From: Georgenia sp. M64
Lineage (GTDB): Bacteria > Actinomycetota > Actinomycetes > Actinomycetales > Actinomycetaceae
Direction of reading: 5' to 3'
DNA length: 64,000 nucleotides
Assembly (NCBI RefSeq): GCF_038049925.1
Contig: NZ_CP145809.1
Coordinates: 3,816,599 to 3,880,598 of the forward strand
Position 1 is the first letter of the stretch. The number at the start of each line of letters is the position of its first letter. Position numbers and translations under genes: made by a program. Under the pieces are notes generated by a model. That model was not told where the DNA came from. It did not search any database and saw only the letters and a program-made list of their open reading frames with translations. Shown in pieces: positions 8,163-18,403 of the stretch.

Positions 8163-9074
8163 GTGGCCGTCCTCGTCGATCCACCGCAGTGGCCGGCCCA
8201 CGGCACCCGCTGGGCCCACCTCGTCTCCGACGCCTCCCTCGTCGAGCTCCACGCCTTCGCCCGGGCGGCCGGGCTGCCGGCGCGGGCCTTCGACCTCGAC
8301 CACTACGACGTGCCGGCCGAGCGGGTGGCGGACCTGGTCGCCGCCGGGGCGGACCAGGTCGCGGCCCGTGAGCTCCTGGCCCGGCTCACCGCCTCGGGGC
8401 TGCGGGTGCGTGGGGCCGACCGCGACGCGCTCGCCGCCGCCCGCCGCCGGGACGACCTCGTGCGCCGCTGGGCGCGCCTGGCGCCCGAGCTGCCGGTCGG
8501 GGCGTGGATGCCGGCCGGCACCGACCTGCTCGGCCGGTGGGCGGAGCCGCACCGCGGCTACCACGACCTCGGCCACCTGCACGAGGTCCTCGTCCACCTC
8601 GACGTGCTCGCCGAGAGCGGCGAGCGGTTCGGGCGGCCCGCGGTCCTGGCCGCGTGGTTCCACGACGCGGTCTACCGCGGCCGTCCGGGACAGGACGAGG
8701 CCGACTCGGCGGAGCTGGCGCGGGCCGAGCTCGACGCCCGGGGGGTCGCGGCGGCCGACGAGGTCGCCCGGCTCGTCCGCGTGACCGCCGCCCACCTGCC
8801 CGACGTGGCAGACAGCGACGCCGCGGCGCTGTGCGACGCCGACCTCGCGGTCCTGGCCGCCTCGCCGCGCCGCTACGCCCGGTACGTCGCCGGGGTGCGG
8901 CGCGAGTACCCGCACGTCACCGACGAGGACTTCCGGCGGGGGCGGGCCGAGGTCCTGCGGCGGCTCCTCGGGCGCGGGCACCTGTTCACCACGACGACCG
9001 GCCGGCGCCGCTGGGAGCGTCCCGCCCGGGACAACGTCGCGCTCGAGCTCACGTCGCTGGAGACCCACCGCTGA
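8163..9074 (+). CDS. DUF4031 domain fused to HD-superfamily phosphohydrolase domain
   Basis: A 303-aa, GTG-started protein. The first 80 or so residues (AVLVDPPQWPAHGTRWAHL) are a DUF4031 domain. The rest is an HD-type domain with metal ligands in GYHDLGHL and an intact WFHDAVY motif, then a glutamate-bearing GQDEADS segment and CDADL. It is a paralogue of the HD domain in the gene at 6123, but with the HD dyad intact, so it is the likelier enzyme. The substrate is unknown; family members are only predicted phosphohydrolases. It lies 97 bp downstream of the WXG100 gene, across the tandem repeat. Confidence 0.82.
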   Translation: MAVLVDPPQWPAHGTRWAHLVSDASLVELHAFARAAGLPARAFDLDHYDVPAERVADLVAAGADQVAARELLARLTASGLRVRGADRDALAAARRRDDLVRRWARLAPELPVGAWMPAGTDLLGRWAEPHRGYHDLGHLHEVLVHLDVLAESGERFGRPAVLAAWFHDAVYRGRPGQDEADSAELARAELDARGVAAADEVARLVRVTAAHLPDVADSDAAALCDADLAVLAASPRRYARYVAGVRREYPHVTDEDFRRGRAEVLRRLLGRGHLFTTTTGRRRWERPARDNVALELTSLETHR

Positions 9075-9190
9075 GGACCGGCTGCCCGATGGTCCCTGGC
9101 CCCCCGGCCGGCCGGGCCGGACGATGGAGAGGTCAGGTCGGCAGGGCCGGACCGGCGCGGCCGGACCGGCGGGCGGGGAGGAGCAGAACG

Positions 9191-9472
9191 GTGGCACACA
9201 CGTGGAAGGTGCAGATCGACCTCTTCAACGCCAGCGAGGTCCGCTCCGACGAGCCCCTCACCACCGCCCACGCGGCGCTGACGACGTCCGCGGGGACGAC
9301 CCTCAACGGGTACGGGCGCGCCAGGCGCAACCCCGGTGACTCGGACGTGCCCGAGATCGGCGAGGAGCTCGCCGCCGCGCGAGCCCTGCGCGACCTGGCG
9401 GACCGCCTGCTCCGGGCGAGCTCGGACGACATCTCCGCCCTGGAGCACCACCGGGTCCATCTCGCCCGGTAG
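9191..9472 (+). CDS. DUF1876 domain protein
   Basis: A 93-aa actinobacterial DUF1876 protein. The recognisable core is WKVQIDLF near the N-terminus, followed by GYGRARRNPGDSDVPEIGEELAAARAL, the conserved signature of this small family. The fold resembles a dsRNA-binding-like alpha/beta unit; a role in RNA binding or stress is not established. The GTG start gives the normal family length. It stands alone, 118 bp after the HD gene and 87 bp before the sugar kinase gene. Confidence 0.85.
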   Translation: MAHTWKVQIDLFNASEVRSDEPLTTAHAALTTSAGTTLNGYGRARRNPGDSDVPEIGEELAAARALRDLADRLLRASSDDISALEHHRVHLAR

Positions 9473-9558
9473 GTCTCCCGCCCGCCGCGCTCGCGGCCCG
9501 GGCGCGCGTCGCCGGGTTCCCCCCTAGGCTCCAGGAGCCGACAGCGAGAGGGGCAGCC

Positions 9559-11061
9559 GTGACCGGAACGACGTCCGTGACCGGGACGACGAGCGTGGGG
9601 CTCACCGAGGCGGTCGACCCGCTCGTCGTCGCCCTGGACGTCGGCTCGACCGGCACCCGCGGCGGCGTCTACGACGCCACCGGGCGCCCGGTGCGCGGCC
9701 TGCGCCACAAGGTGCCCCACGGGTTCACCACCCGGCCCGACGGCACGTCCGAGATCGACCCGGCCCAGGTGCTGAGGGAGGTCGCGGAGATCCTCGACGC
9801 CCTCGACGACAGTCGGCTCGGCGCCCGGGTCCGGGGCGTCGCGCTCGACACCTTCGCGGCCAGCCTCGTGGGTGTCGACGCCGCCGGGACCGCCGTCACG
9901 GCCTGCCTGACCTACGCCGACTCGCGCAGCGCCGCCCACGCCGCTGCCCTGCGCCGCGAGCTCGACGTCCGCGCGGTCCACGACCGCACGGGCACGATGA
10001 TCCACCCGTCGTACCACGCACCCCGGCTGCGGTGGCTGGCGGCCACCGCACCCGACGTCGTCGTGCGCTCGTCGTCCTGGTGGTCCCTCGGCGAGTACGT
10101 CTACCACCACCTTCTCGGCACGACCGCCGTCGGCACCTCGACGGCGGCGTGGACCGGCCTGCTCGACCGGCGGACCGGCGCCTGGGACACCGAGCTGCTC
10201 GAGGCGACCGGGACCGACCCCGAACGGTTCTCCGCCGTCCACGACCCGGGCGTGCCCCTGACCCCGGCGACCGGCGAGGTCGCCCGCCGGTGGCCCACGC
10301 TTGCCGGTGCCGTGTGGTTCCCTGTCGTCTCGGACGGGTTCGCGAGCAACGTCGGCGCGGGCGCCGTGGACGCGACGTCGATCGCGGCGGCAGCGGCCAC
10401 CTCGGGGGCGCTGCGCGTGCTCCTGGACGCCCCGCCGGAGACGGTCCCCGACGGGCTGTGGAGCTACCGGGTCGACGCCGGGCGCTCCCTCCTCGGCGGC
10501 GCGCTCAACGACGTCGGCCGCGCCGTGACCTGGCTCTCCGAGACCCTCCGACTCGACGGCGCGCAGGGCGCCGTCCTCCTCGCCGAACCCTCCGCCACCA
10601 CCCCTCTCGTGCTGCCCTACCTCTCCGGGGAGCGGGCACCGGGCTGGGCCGGTGACGCCCGTGCCGTCCTCACCGGCGTGGGAGCGGCCACCACGCCGGA
10701 CGACCTCTACCGCGGCACGCTGGAGGGCGTCGCGCTGACCTACGCCCGGGTGGCCGACCTCCTCGCACCGGCTGCGCCGGACGCGGACCGGATCATGGCC
10801 TCGGGCCGCGTGGCCAAGGACCTGCCCGAGTGGCTCCAGGTCCTCGCCGACGTGCTGGGTCGGCCCGTCACGCACGTCACCGCCCGGCGCTCGACCCTGC
10901 GGGGCACCGCACTCCTCGCGCTGGACGTGCTCGCCCCGGCGGTGGCGAGGTCGTCGCCGGAGACCGGGGCCACGTACGAGCCCGTCCCCGGACGTGCCGG
11001 GTACTACCGCGACCGCAGGGGGCGGTTCGAGGCGCTCTACGACGCGCTCGTGCGGGGCTGA
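9559..11061 (+). CDS. FGGY-family carbohydrate kinase
   Basis: A 500-aa kinase of the ASKHA fold that phosphorylates a sugar or polyol with ATP in the cytoplasm. The N-terminal phosphate-binding motif is ALDVGSTGTRGGVYD, and the C-terminal domain has LSGERAPGW followed by RGTLEGVALTYARV and the ATP-binding GRVAKDLPEWLQVLAD. The SGER-P motif is typical of gluconokinase-like members, so a gluconate or related acid substrate is possible but unproven. The length is usual for the family. GTG start; a second GTG-type start 27 bp downstream would shorten only a low-complexity leader. No transporter or sugar-pathway gene is adjacent. Confidence 0.88.
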   Translation: MTGTTSVTGTTSVGLTEAVDPLVVALDVGSTGTRGGVYDATGRPVRGLRHKVPHGFTTRPDGTSEIDPAQVLREVAEILDALDDSRLGARVRGVALDTFAASLVGVDAAGTAVTACLTYADSRSAAHAAALRRELDVRAVHDRTGTMIHPSYHAPRLRWLAATAPDVVVRSSSWWSLGEYVYHHLLGTTAVGTSTAAWTGLLDRRTGAWDTELLEATGTDPERFSAVHDPGVPLTPATGEVARRWPTLAGAVWFPVVSDGFASNVGAGAVDATSIAAAAATSGALRVLLDAPPETVPDGLWSYRVDAGRSLLGGALNDVGRAVTWLSETLRLDGAQGAVLLAEPSATTPLVLPYLSGERAPGWAGDARAVLTGVGAATTPDDLYRGTLEGVALTYARVADLLAPAAPDADRIMASGRVAKDLPEWLQVLADVLGRPVTHVTARRSTLRGTALLALDVLAPAVARSSPETGATYEPVPGRAGYYRDRRGRFEALYDALVRG

Positions 11062-11180
11062 GGGGTCCGCCGCGACGGCGGGCGCGACCAACGGCCCTTG
11101 CGGGCCGTCCCGCGGCGTCCGACGCTGGAGGTGACGCACGGCCCCGGCACAGGGGTCCCGGCGGAGCGGAGGTGAGCGAG

Positions 11181-11450
11181 ATGCGCGCCGACCCTGGTGA
11201 CCGCATCGTCATCCAGTCCCGCAGCCAGGGGGTGGTCTCCCGCGACGGGGAGGTCCTCGAGGCCCGTGGCCCGGACGGCACCCCGCCCTTCCTGGTGCGC
11301 TGGTCGGACAACGGCCATGTCGCCCTGGTCTTCCCCGGCCCGGACGCCGTCGTCGCCCCGGCGAGGCTGCACCCGTACCCGCTGGACCACCTCCAGCACA
11401 TGACCCACCTGGCCCAGCACGGGACGAGGCACCACCTCGACGCGGCCTGA
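11181..11450 (+). CDS. DUF1918 domain protein
   Basis: An 89-aa member of the actinobacterial DUF1918 family, small SH3-like-fold proteins of unknown function. Seen here: a conserved GDRIVIQSRSQG start, then GEVLEARGPDGTPPFLVRWSDNGH, and a variable basic C-terminus. The ATG is preceded at 8 bp by GGAGG; an in-frame GTG 9 bp upstream overlaps that box and is less likely. It is monocistronic, ending at a strong bidirectional hairpin shared with groEL. Confidence 0.85.
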   Translation: MRADPGDRIVIQSRSQGVVSRDGEVLEARGPDGTPPFLVRWSDNGHVALVFPGPDAVVAPARLHPYPLDHLQHMTHLAQHGTRHHLDAA

Positions 11451-11541
11451 ACCGCCCGCCGCCGGCGCCGGGACGCCGCACGGGCGGGCACGCTCCGTCC
11501 CTGCGACCGACGCCGCACGGGCCGGCACGCGCCGTGACGCG

Positions 11542-11573
11542 CCGAAGGGCGGCACGTGGGTGCCGCCCTTCGG
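11542..11573. terminator. Bidirectional intrinsic terminator between DUF1918 gene and groEL
   Basis: A perfect 14-bp stem (ccgaagggcggcac / gtgccgcccttcgg) with a 4-base loop lies between two convergent genes. No long T tract follows on either strand, which is common in this GC range. Confidence 0.8.
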
Positions 11574-11629
11574 TGTGCCGTGCTCCCCGGCCGGTCCGGA
11601 GCGGTCCGGCCGGGGGTCAGGCGGGTGGG

Positions 11630-13333
<1,704 letters not shown>

Positions 13334-13378
13334 TCACGTCCCGCCACCCGCCCGGCCTCACCGGCCAGCCGGTATGTT

Positions 13379-13405
13379 CTGTCACTCTCGGACCGAGAGT
13401 GCTAA
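13379..13405 (-). promoter_or_regulatory. CIRCE element 1 (HrcA operator) upstream of groEL
   Basis: On the plus strand: ctgtcactc (13379-13387), nine bases, gagtgctaa (13397-13405). The consensus is TTAGCACTC-N9-GAGTGCTAA; the right half is perfect and the left half has three mismatches. CIRCE is bound by the HrcA repressor, which is released on heat stress. The element belongs to groEL (minus strand) and lies in the gap it shares with the divergent GH15-like gene. Confidence 0.85.
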
Positions 13406-13413
13406 CGCCGAGT

Positions 13414-13440
13414 CTGGCACTCTCCCTGTCCGAGTGCAAG
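13414..13440 (-). promoter_or_regulatory. CIRCE element 2 (HrcA operator)
   Basis: ctggcactc (13414-13422), nine bases, gagtgcaag (13432-13440): two symmetric half-sites with the correct 9-bp spacer. On the minus strand its left arm contains TTGCAC, a plausible -35 hexamer for groEL, so repressor and polymerase would compete. It lies only 32 bp from the start of the divergent gene at 13472, so that gene could also be affected. Confidence 0.8.
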
Positions 13441-13471
13441 ACGCGTCCGGCCGTGGACGTAACCTTCTGGG

Positions 13472-14920
13472 ATGTCGGTCGCCACCCTGCCCCGGACCGC
13501 CGCACCGGTCGAGAGCCCGGCGCCGCGCCGTCGTCGGCGGCTCCGCCGAGCCGCCGGGTGGGCGGTGGCGGCCCTGGTGTACGCCGTCGTCGCGCTGTGG
13601 TCCTTCCACCTCAAGGCGACCGAGTCCACCGAGGCCTTCGTGGACCTCTACCTCGACGGCGTGCACCTCAGCGCCGAGGGGACCGTCGGCGACGTCCGGG
13701 CCCGTGAGGCGGCCGAGTACCTGCCCGGCAGCCGGGTGCTGGCCCGCGACGCCGACGACCCGCGGGCCCTCGCCCTCGCCCAGGAGCAGCGCGACTGGCT
13801 CGCCGCCGGCACCGTGCCGGGCGAGGGGACGCGGTACGAGGAGCTCGTCTCCTCCGCCCTCCTGGACATCCGCACCCTCACCGGGGCCACCTTCGACGAC
13901 CCCGGGAGCGAGACGGCGGCCGCCCCCGGCGCCGTGGTGGCGGGCTGGACGGACCGCTGGCGGTACGTCTGGCCGCGGGACGCCTCCTTCGTCGCCGCCG
14001 CGCTGGCCCGGTCCGGCCACCCGGACGACGCCGTCGAGGTCCTCGGGTTCGTCGAGCAGGCCCAGAGCGCCGGCGGCGGCTTCCAGGCCCGATACCTCCC
14101 GGACGCCTCGGGCGTGCCGGACGGCCGCGGGATCCAGCTCGACGGCACCGGCTGGGTGCTGTGGTCGGCCGCCACCGTCCTGGACACGCTGCCGGACGGC
14201 GCACCGCGCGAGGCCGCGCTGGAGCGGCTGCGGCCCCTCGTCGACCGCGCGACCGACCGCATCCTCGAGCTCACCGCCGACCCGCCGCACCTGCCCCCGC
14301 CGTCGGCGGACTACTGGGAGGTCCAGGAGGACGAGCTCACCCTCGGCACCGCCGCCCCCATGCTCGCCGGGCTCGAGGCCGCGGCGGGGATCTACGCCGC
14401 CGCGGGCGACCCCGCCCGGGCCGACGCCGCCGCCGGGCGCGCCGCCCAGCTGCGCACCGCGGTGGAGGAGACGTTCGGGTCGGACGGCTACACCCGCTAC
14501 GCCGGCGACGCCGGTCCGATGACGGCGCTGCTGGGTGGGGACGGCCGCGACGCCGCCACCGCGATGCTGCTGCCGCCGTTCGTCGCCGAACCCCTGCCGG
14601 GCGCGGAGGAGGCCTGGCTGGCGTCGGCGCAGGAGATGGCCCGGCCCGCGGGCGGCCTCGCTCCGGGCTCGGGGTGGAAGCGCGACGGCATCTCCTGGAC
14701 CCCTGAGACCACGCTGTACGCGCTGACGGCGGCCCGCAACGACCACCCGGAGCGCGCGACGGCGTGGCTGGACTGGGTCGAGGCCCACCGCACCGGCTCG
14801 GGCGCCATCCCCGAGAAGGTCCTCGCCGGCGGGGCCCCCGCCGCGGTCGCCCCGCTGACGTGGTCCAGCGCGAACGTCGTCCTGGCGGTGGCCGCGCTGG
14901 AGGACGCCGGGGCCCTGTAG
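13472..14920 (+). CDS. Membrane-anchored glucoamylase-like (GH15-type) protein
   Basis: A 482-aa protein. A basic N-terminus is followed by one membrane segment (about residues 29-45), so the catalytic domain should be outside the cell. The (alpha/alpha)6 domain shows the GH15 signature [12 protein letters not shown], then a DYWEVQED segment (candidate acidic residue) and, near the end, GSGAIPEKV, where GH15 enzymes carry the catalytic base (PE motif). GH15 enzymes release glucose from alpha-glucans or trehalose. It is short for a secreted glucoamylase and lacks a starch-binding module. It is divergent from groEL with CIRCE elements in the shared gap, which is odd for a glycosidase. Confidence 0.75.
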   Translation: MSVATLPRTAAPVESPAPRRRRRLRRAAGWAVAALVYAVVALWSFHLKATESTEAFVDLYLDGVHLSAEGTVGDVRAREAAEYLPGSRVLARDADDPRALALAQEQRDWLAAGTVPGEGTRYEELVSSALLDIRTLTGATFDDPGSETAAAPGAVVAGWTDRWRYVWPRDASFVAAALARSGHPDDAVEVLGFVEQAQSAGGGFQARYLPDASGVPDGRGIQLDGTGWVLWSAATVLDTLPDGAPREAALERLRPLVDRATDRILELTADPPHLPPPSADYWEVQEDELTLGTAAPMLAGLEAAAGIYAAAGDPARADAAAGRAAQLRTAVEETFGSDGYTRYAGDAGPMTALLGGDGRDAATAMLLPPFVAEPLPGAEEAWLASAQEMARPAGGLAPGSGWKRDGISWTPETTLYALTAARNDHPERATAWLDWVEAHRTGSGAIPEKVLAGGAPAAVAPLTWSSANVVLAVAALEDAGAL

Positions 14921-14970
14921 GGGCCGCCCGGGGCGCTCAACGGGCCCGCGCCGCGGGCGGGCGCGGAGGG

Positions 14971-15048
14971 CTACTCGAGGTCGACGCCGTCCTGGACGGT
15001 GCGCTCACGCTGGTCGTCGGCCGGGGGGAAGATCTGGCCAGGGGTCAC
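14971..15048 (-). CDS. Possible 25-aa small protein
   Basis: A GTG-started frame encodes VTPGQIFPPADDQRERTVQD plus five more residues. It is preceded at about 6 bp by GAGGAG. The peptide is acidic and Gln/Asp-rich with no membrane segment or Cys pair. It lies in the gap between two plus-strand genes, so it would be a lone minus-strand gene. Amino-acid composition and third-position GC look protein-like, but 26 codons give little statistical weight. I do not recognise a family; it could be noise. Confidence 0.3.
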   Translation of the reverse strand: MTPGQIFPPADDQRERTVQDGVDLE

Positions 15049-15238
15049 GAGGGCTCCTCGAGGAGGACCCGCGCTCGTGCGCGGGCGGGGGGAAGGACGT
15101 CGATCCGAACGTATCGACACCGCAGTCGTTCACCAGGGACCCAGGTCCCGGCGCGCCTCGGCCACGGCAGCACTCGCGCGAGGTGGCACACCCCGCCCCG
15201 CTCGCGCGACCGGGTCCGGGCGGGGCAGGATCGTGGGC

Positions 15239-16135
15239 GTGAGCAGCACACCCCCGACCGCCGTCCCGACAGGCGCCGCCGGCCCGTGGTCGCGGTACGT
15301 CGCCCTGGGCGACTCCTTCACCGAGGGCCTGTGGGACCTTCCCGACCCGGCCCGCCCGGACCGCCTGCGCGGGTGGGCCGACATCCTCGCCGGCCGTCTC
15401 GCCGGCCGGCTCGCGGCCGGACCGACGCCCGGCGACGACGCCGACGACGCCGGCAGCACGGACGGCGGCGCCGACGGGCTGGTGGACGACGGCCTGGTCT
15501 ACGCCAACCTCGCCGTCCGGGGCCGTCTCCTGGGTGCCATCGTCGAGGAGCAGCTGCCCGAGGCCCTCGCGCTCGGCCCGGACCTGGTCAGCCTCGTCGG
15601 CGGCGGCAACGACCTCCTCCGCCCGGGGTCCGACCCGGATGCGCTCGCCGACATCCTCGAGGGCGCGGTGGTCCGGGTGCGCGCGACCGGCGCCGACGTC
15701 CTGCTGGCCACGGGCATGGACCCGCACGGCTCACCCCTCCTGCGCGCGACCCGCGCCCGGGTGGCGGTGTACAACGCCCACGTCTGGTCGCTCGCCCGCC
15801 GCCACGGCGCATCCGTCATGGACGTGTGGGGCATGCGCTCGCTCCGCGACTGGCGCATGTGGGCGCCCGACCGCATCCACCTCACCACGGCCGGTCACGA
15901 ACGCGTGGCACAGGCGGCGCTCGTGGCGCTGGGGGTGGGGGCCGACGACACGGCCTGGGACGACCCGCTGGCACCCCTGCCCCCGGTGGCCCGCGCCGAG
16001 CGGCTCCGCTCCGACCTGCTCTGGGCCCGTCAGTACGCCACGCCGTGGATCGGCCGGCGGCTGCGTCGTCGCTCCTCGGGCGACACCCGCCCGCCCAAGC
16101 ACGCCGAGCCGGTCGTCCTGACGCCCCGAACCTGA
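15239..16135 (+). CDS. SGNH/GDSL-family hydrolase
   Basis: A 298-aa serine hydrolase of the SGNH fold, acting on ester bonds of lipids or acylated carbohydrates. Block I is ALGDSFTEG (nucleophile S26), the block II region is YANLAVRG, block III is GGGNDLL (oxyanion Gly and Asn), and block V is DRIHLTTAGH (catalytic Asp-x-x-His). No signal peptide is evident, so it is probably cytoplasmic. Residues 55-80 are an Asp/Gly-rich insertion and the last 40 residues are basic. The GTG start was chosen for its GCAGGA box at 9 bp; another GTG lies 6 bp upstream. It ends 5 bp from the convergent oxidoreductase gene. Confidence 0.87.
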   Translation: MSSTPPTAVPTGAAGPWSRYVALGDSFTEGLWDLPDPARPDRLRGWADILAGRLAGRLAAGPTPGDDADDAGSTDGGADGLVDDGLVYANLAVRGRLLGAIVEEQLPEALALGPDLVSLVGGGNDLLRPGSDPDALADILEGAVVRVRATGADVLLATGMDPHGSPLLRATRARVAVYNAHVWSLARRHGASVMDVWGMRSLRDWRMWAPDRIHLTTAGHERVAQAALVALGVGADDTAWDDPLAPLPPVARAERLRSDLLWARQYATPWIGRRLRRRSSGDTRPPKHAEPVVLTPRT

Positions 16136-16139
16136 GCGC

Positions 16140-17630
16140 TCAGTCGCGCGGGCCGAGGTCGGGCGCGTCGCGCTGCCCGAACCGTTCGGCGAGCGCCCGA
16201 CGGGCGGCGTACCAGCCCGCCATGCCGTGCACGCCGGGGCCCGGGACGGTCGACTGCGACGCGAGGTACACCCCGGGGACCCCGCCGTCGTAGGGGTTCC
16301 ACGCCACCCGGGCGCCGAGGGCCATCCGCCGCATCGTCACCGCGCCGGAGGCGATGTCCCCGCCCACGAACGCCTCGTCGTGCTCCGGCATGCGCGCCGC
16401 GGGGATGACGTGCGCGGCGACGACGACGTCGCGGAAGCCCGGCGCGAACCGCTCGAGCTGCGCCGTCACCAGCTCGGTGACGTCGGCGGCCGAACCCGCC
16501 GGGACGTGCGCGTACGTCCACAGCGGCCGCAGCCCCCCGGCGCCGCGCGAGCGGGCCACGACGGTGGGGTCGGAGACGAGCATCATGGGCCGGGCCGGCA
16601 GCCGCCCGGCGGCGACGTCGCGCTCGGCGGCGACCATCTCGGCGCGGGTGCCGCCGACGTGGACCGTGCCGGCCGCGCCCACCCGCTCGTCGGACCACGG
16701 CACGGGGCCGGAGAGGACGAAGTCGACCTTCGCGGCGGCGTCGCCGTAGCGGAACCGCCCGAAGCCGCGCCGCGCGGACGGGCGCATCCGGGCGCCCCAC
16801 ACGGCGGCGAGCGTCGCCGGAGAGGTGTCGAAGAGGTAGGCCCGCGCCCGGGGCAGCGTCCGCCACGTCCGGACCGGCTCGCCGGTGCGGACCTCGCCGC
16901 CGTGGGCACGCAGGTCGGCCAGCAGGGCGTCGGCGATGGCCTGGCTCCCCGCGGCCGGGACGGGCCACCCGGGGTCGTGGGCGAGGGCGGCGAGCATGAG
17001 CGCGGTGCCGGCGCCGGCGAGGGACGGCAGCGCGGTGATGGCGTGCGCGGCGACGCCGGTGAGCAGCGCGGGCGCCACCTCATCCCGGAATCGGGCCCCC
17101 CACCAGGGGCCGCCCTGCTCGACGACGCCCGCGGCGAACGCGACCGCGGCGCGCGCACCGGCGGGGGTCAGCAGCGACGGCGGCACCGATCGGTGGTCGC
17201 CCAGCGCCAGGTCCACGACCGCCTCACGCCCGCGCACGAGCGGCCCGAGGAGGCCTCGCCACGCCTCTCCGTCGGCGCCGAGCTCCTCGGCGGTGCGCTC
17301 GAGGGAGCGGTAGGCCAGCGCCGCGGGCCGGCCGATCAGCGGCTGGGCGTAGGACACCTCGGGGACGACGAGCTCGACGCCGCGGGCGCCGAGGTCGAAC
17401 GCCCGCAGGAACGGGCTCGCCAGGGCGAGGGGGTGCACCGCCGAGCACAGGTCGTGCACGATCCCCGGGGCGAGGCCGAGGTCGACGGTGCGCGAGCCGC
17501 CCCCGGCCGTCGGCTGCCCCTCGAGGACGAGCACGTCCAGGCCCGCCCGCGCAAGCGTGACGGCCGCGGCCAGGCCGTTGGGCCCAGCGCCCACGACGAC
17601 GGCGTCGCGCACCTCCCGCCGGGCCGTCAC
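16140..17630 (-). CDS. FAD-dependent oxidoreductase of the phytoene-desaturase/CrtI-like family
   Basis: The 496-aa flavoprotein starts with the dinucleotide-binding motif VVVGAGPNGLAAAVTLARAG (residues about 10-29), followed by EGQPTAGGGSRT. The C-terminus has the second FAD contact region GVPGVYLASQSTVPGPGVHG, typical of CrtI-type amine oxidase/desaturase relatives. Substrate unknown: many actinobacterial members annotated as phytoene-desaturase-like are not in carotenoid clusters, and there is no crtB, crtE or other carotenoid gene here. GTG start. It is separated by only 5 bp from the following LytR_C gene, so the two may share a transcript. Confidence 0.85.
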   Translation of the reverse strand: MTARREVRDAVVVGAGPNGLAAAVTLARAGLDVLVLEGQPTAGGGSRTVDLGLAPGIVHDLCSAVHPLALASPFLRAFDLGARGVELVVPEVSYAQPLIGRPAALAYRSLERTAEELGADGEAWRGLLGPLVRGREAVVDLALGDHRSVPPSLLTPAGARAAVAFAAGVVEQGGPWWGARFRDEVAPALLTGVAAHAITALPSLAGAGTALMLAALAHDPGWPVPAAGSQAIADALLADLRAHGGEVRTGEPVRTWRTLPRARAYLFDTSPATLAAVWGARMRPSARRGFGRFRYGDAAAKVDFVLSGPVPWSDERVGAAGTVHVGGTRAEMVAAERDVAAGRLPARPMMLVSDPTVVARSRGAGGLRPLWTYAHVPAGSAADVTELVTAQLERFAPGFRDVVVAAHVIPAARMPEHDEAFVGGDIASGAVTMRRMALGARVAWNPYDGGVPGVYLASQSTVPGPGVHGMAGWYAARRALAERFGQRDAPDLGPRD

Positions 17631-17635
17631 GGTGC

Positions 17636-18283
17636 TCAGCCGGTGAAGTCCGCGCGCAGGACGATGGCGATGGCCTGGGTGGCGCTCGCGGACTCCACGA
17701 GGTTGGTGATGCCCAGGACGGAGGCCACCTCCTCGGCGGTGGCCTGCAGGCCGGCGTTGTTGTAGTACAGGGTCGTCGTGGCGGGGGTCGCCGAGGCGTA
17801 GTTGTCGGCCACGCCGCCGGTGAAGCCCTCCGCGGCGAGCCGGCCGACGACCTCGCCGGCCAGTCCGCCCACGCCGGCGCCGTTGAGTACGGCGATCGGG
17901 GTGCCGAGCTCGACGTTCGCGGCGGGCTCGGTCTCCTCCGGGGTCTGGGTGGTGGCGCCCTCCGTCGGCGCCTCGCTCGCGGCGTCGGTGGGCTCGGCGG
18001 TGGCCGTGCCGCCCTCGGTCGCACCCTCGGTCGCGGTGTCGGTGCCGCCCTCGGTGGCCGCGGCGGTGGCCGTCGCCGCCGCGGTCGGTGCCGCGGCGGG
18101 GTCATCGCCCCCGCCGAGCAGGGAGATCGCACCCCACGCCAGCAGCGGGGCCAGGACGATGACGGCGACCACGGGCAGCAGCGCGCGCCAGAGCGGACGC
18201 GGGCTGCGGTGGACGCCCTCGGGGGCGCGGTCGCGGCCGGCGACGTCGAACTCGTCCTCGTGGTCCTCGTGGTGCGTGCTCAC
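17636..18283 (-). CDS. LytR_C-domain membrane protein (VirR/Rv0431-like)
   Basis: The 215-aa protein has a charged cytoplasmic N-terminus (about 28 residues), one membrane helix (LWRALLPVVAVIVLAPLLAW), a Thr/Ala/Glu-rich linker with TEGG/TEGAT repeats, and a C-terminal LytR_C domain from about residue 120 (IAVLNGAGVGGLAGEVVGRL). LytR_C domains are found in cell-wall polymer-handling proteins. Together with the DUF3263 gene 121 bp upstream it forms the pair I know as Rv0430-Rv0431 of M. tuberculosis, where Rv0431 (VirR) affects vesiculation. Start inferred from GTG at STHHEDH; no clear Shine-Dalgarno, so possibly leaderless. Confidence 0.82.
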   Translation of the reverse strand: MSTHHEDHEDEFDVAGRDRAPEGVHRSPRPLWRALLPVVAVIVLAPLLAWGAISLLGGGDDPAAAPTAAATATAAATEGGTDTATEGATEGGTATAEPTDAASEAPTEGATTQTPEETEPAANVELGTPIAVLNGAGVGGLAGEVVGRLAAEGFTGGVADNYASATPATTTLYYNNAGLQATAEEVASVLGITNLVESASATQAIAIVLRADFTG

Positions 18284-18403
18284 GCAGGTGAGGTTATCTG
18301 CTCGGTGGACGCGCCCGCGCATCCCCCGCCGCGGCGGCGCACGGCCTGTGCCGGACAGGGGGCGGAGCGCACGGGCAGTGGCCGGGCAGGCGCGCGGGTG
18401 GGG

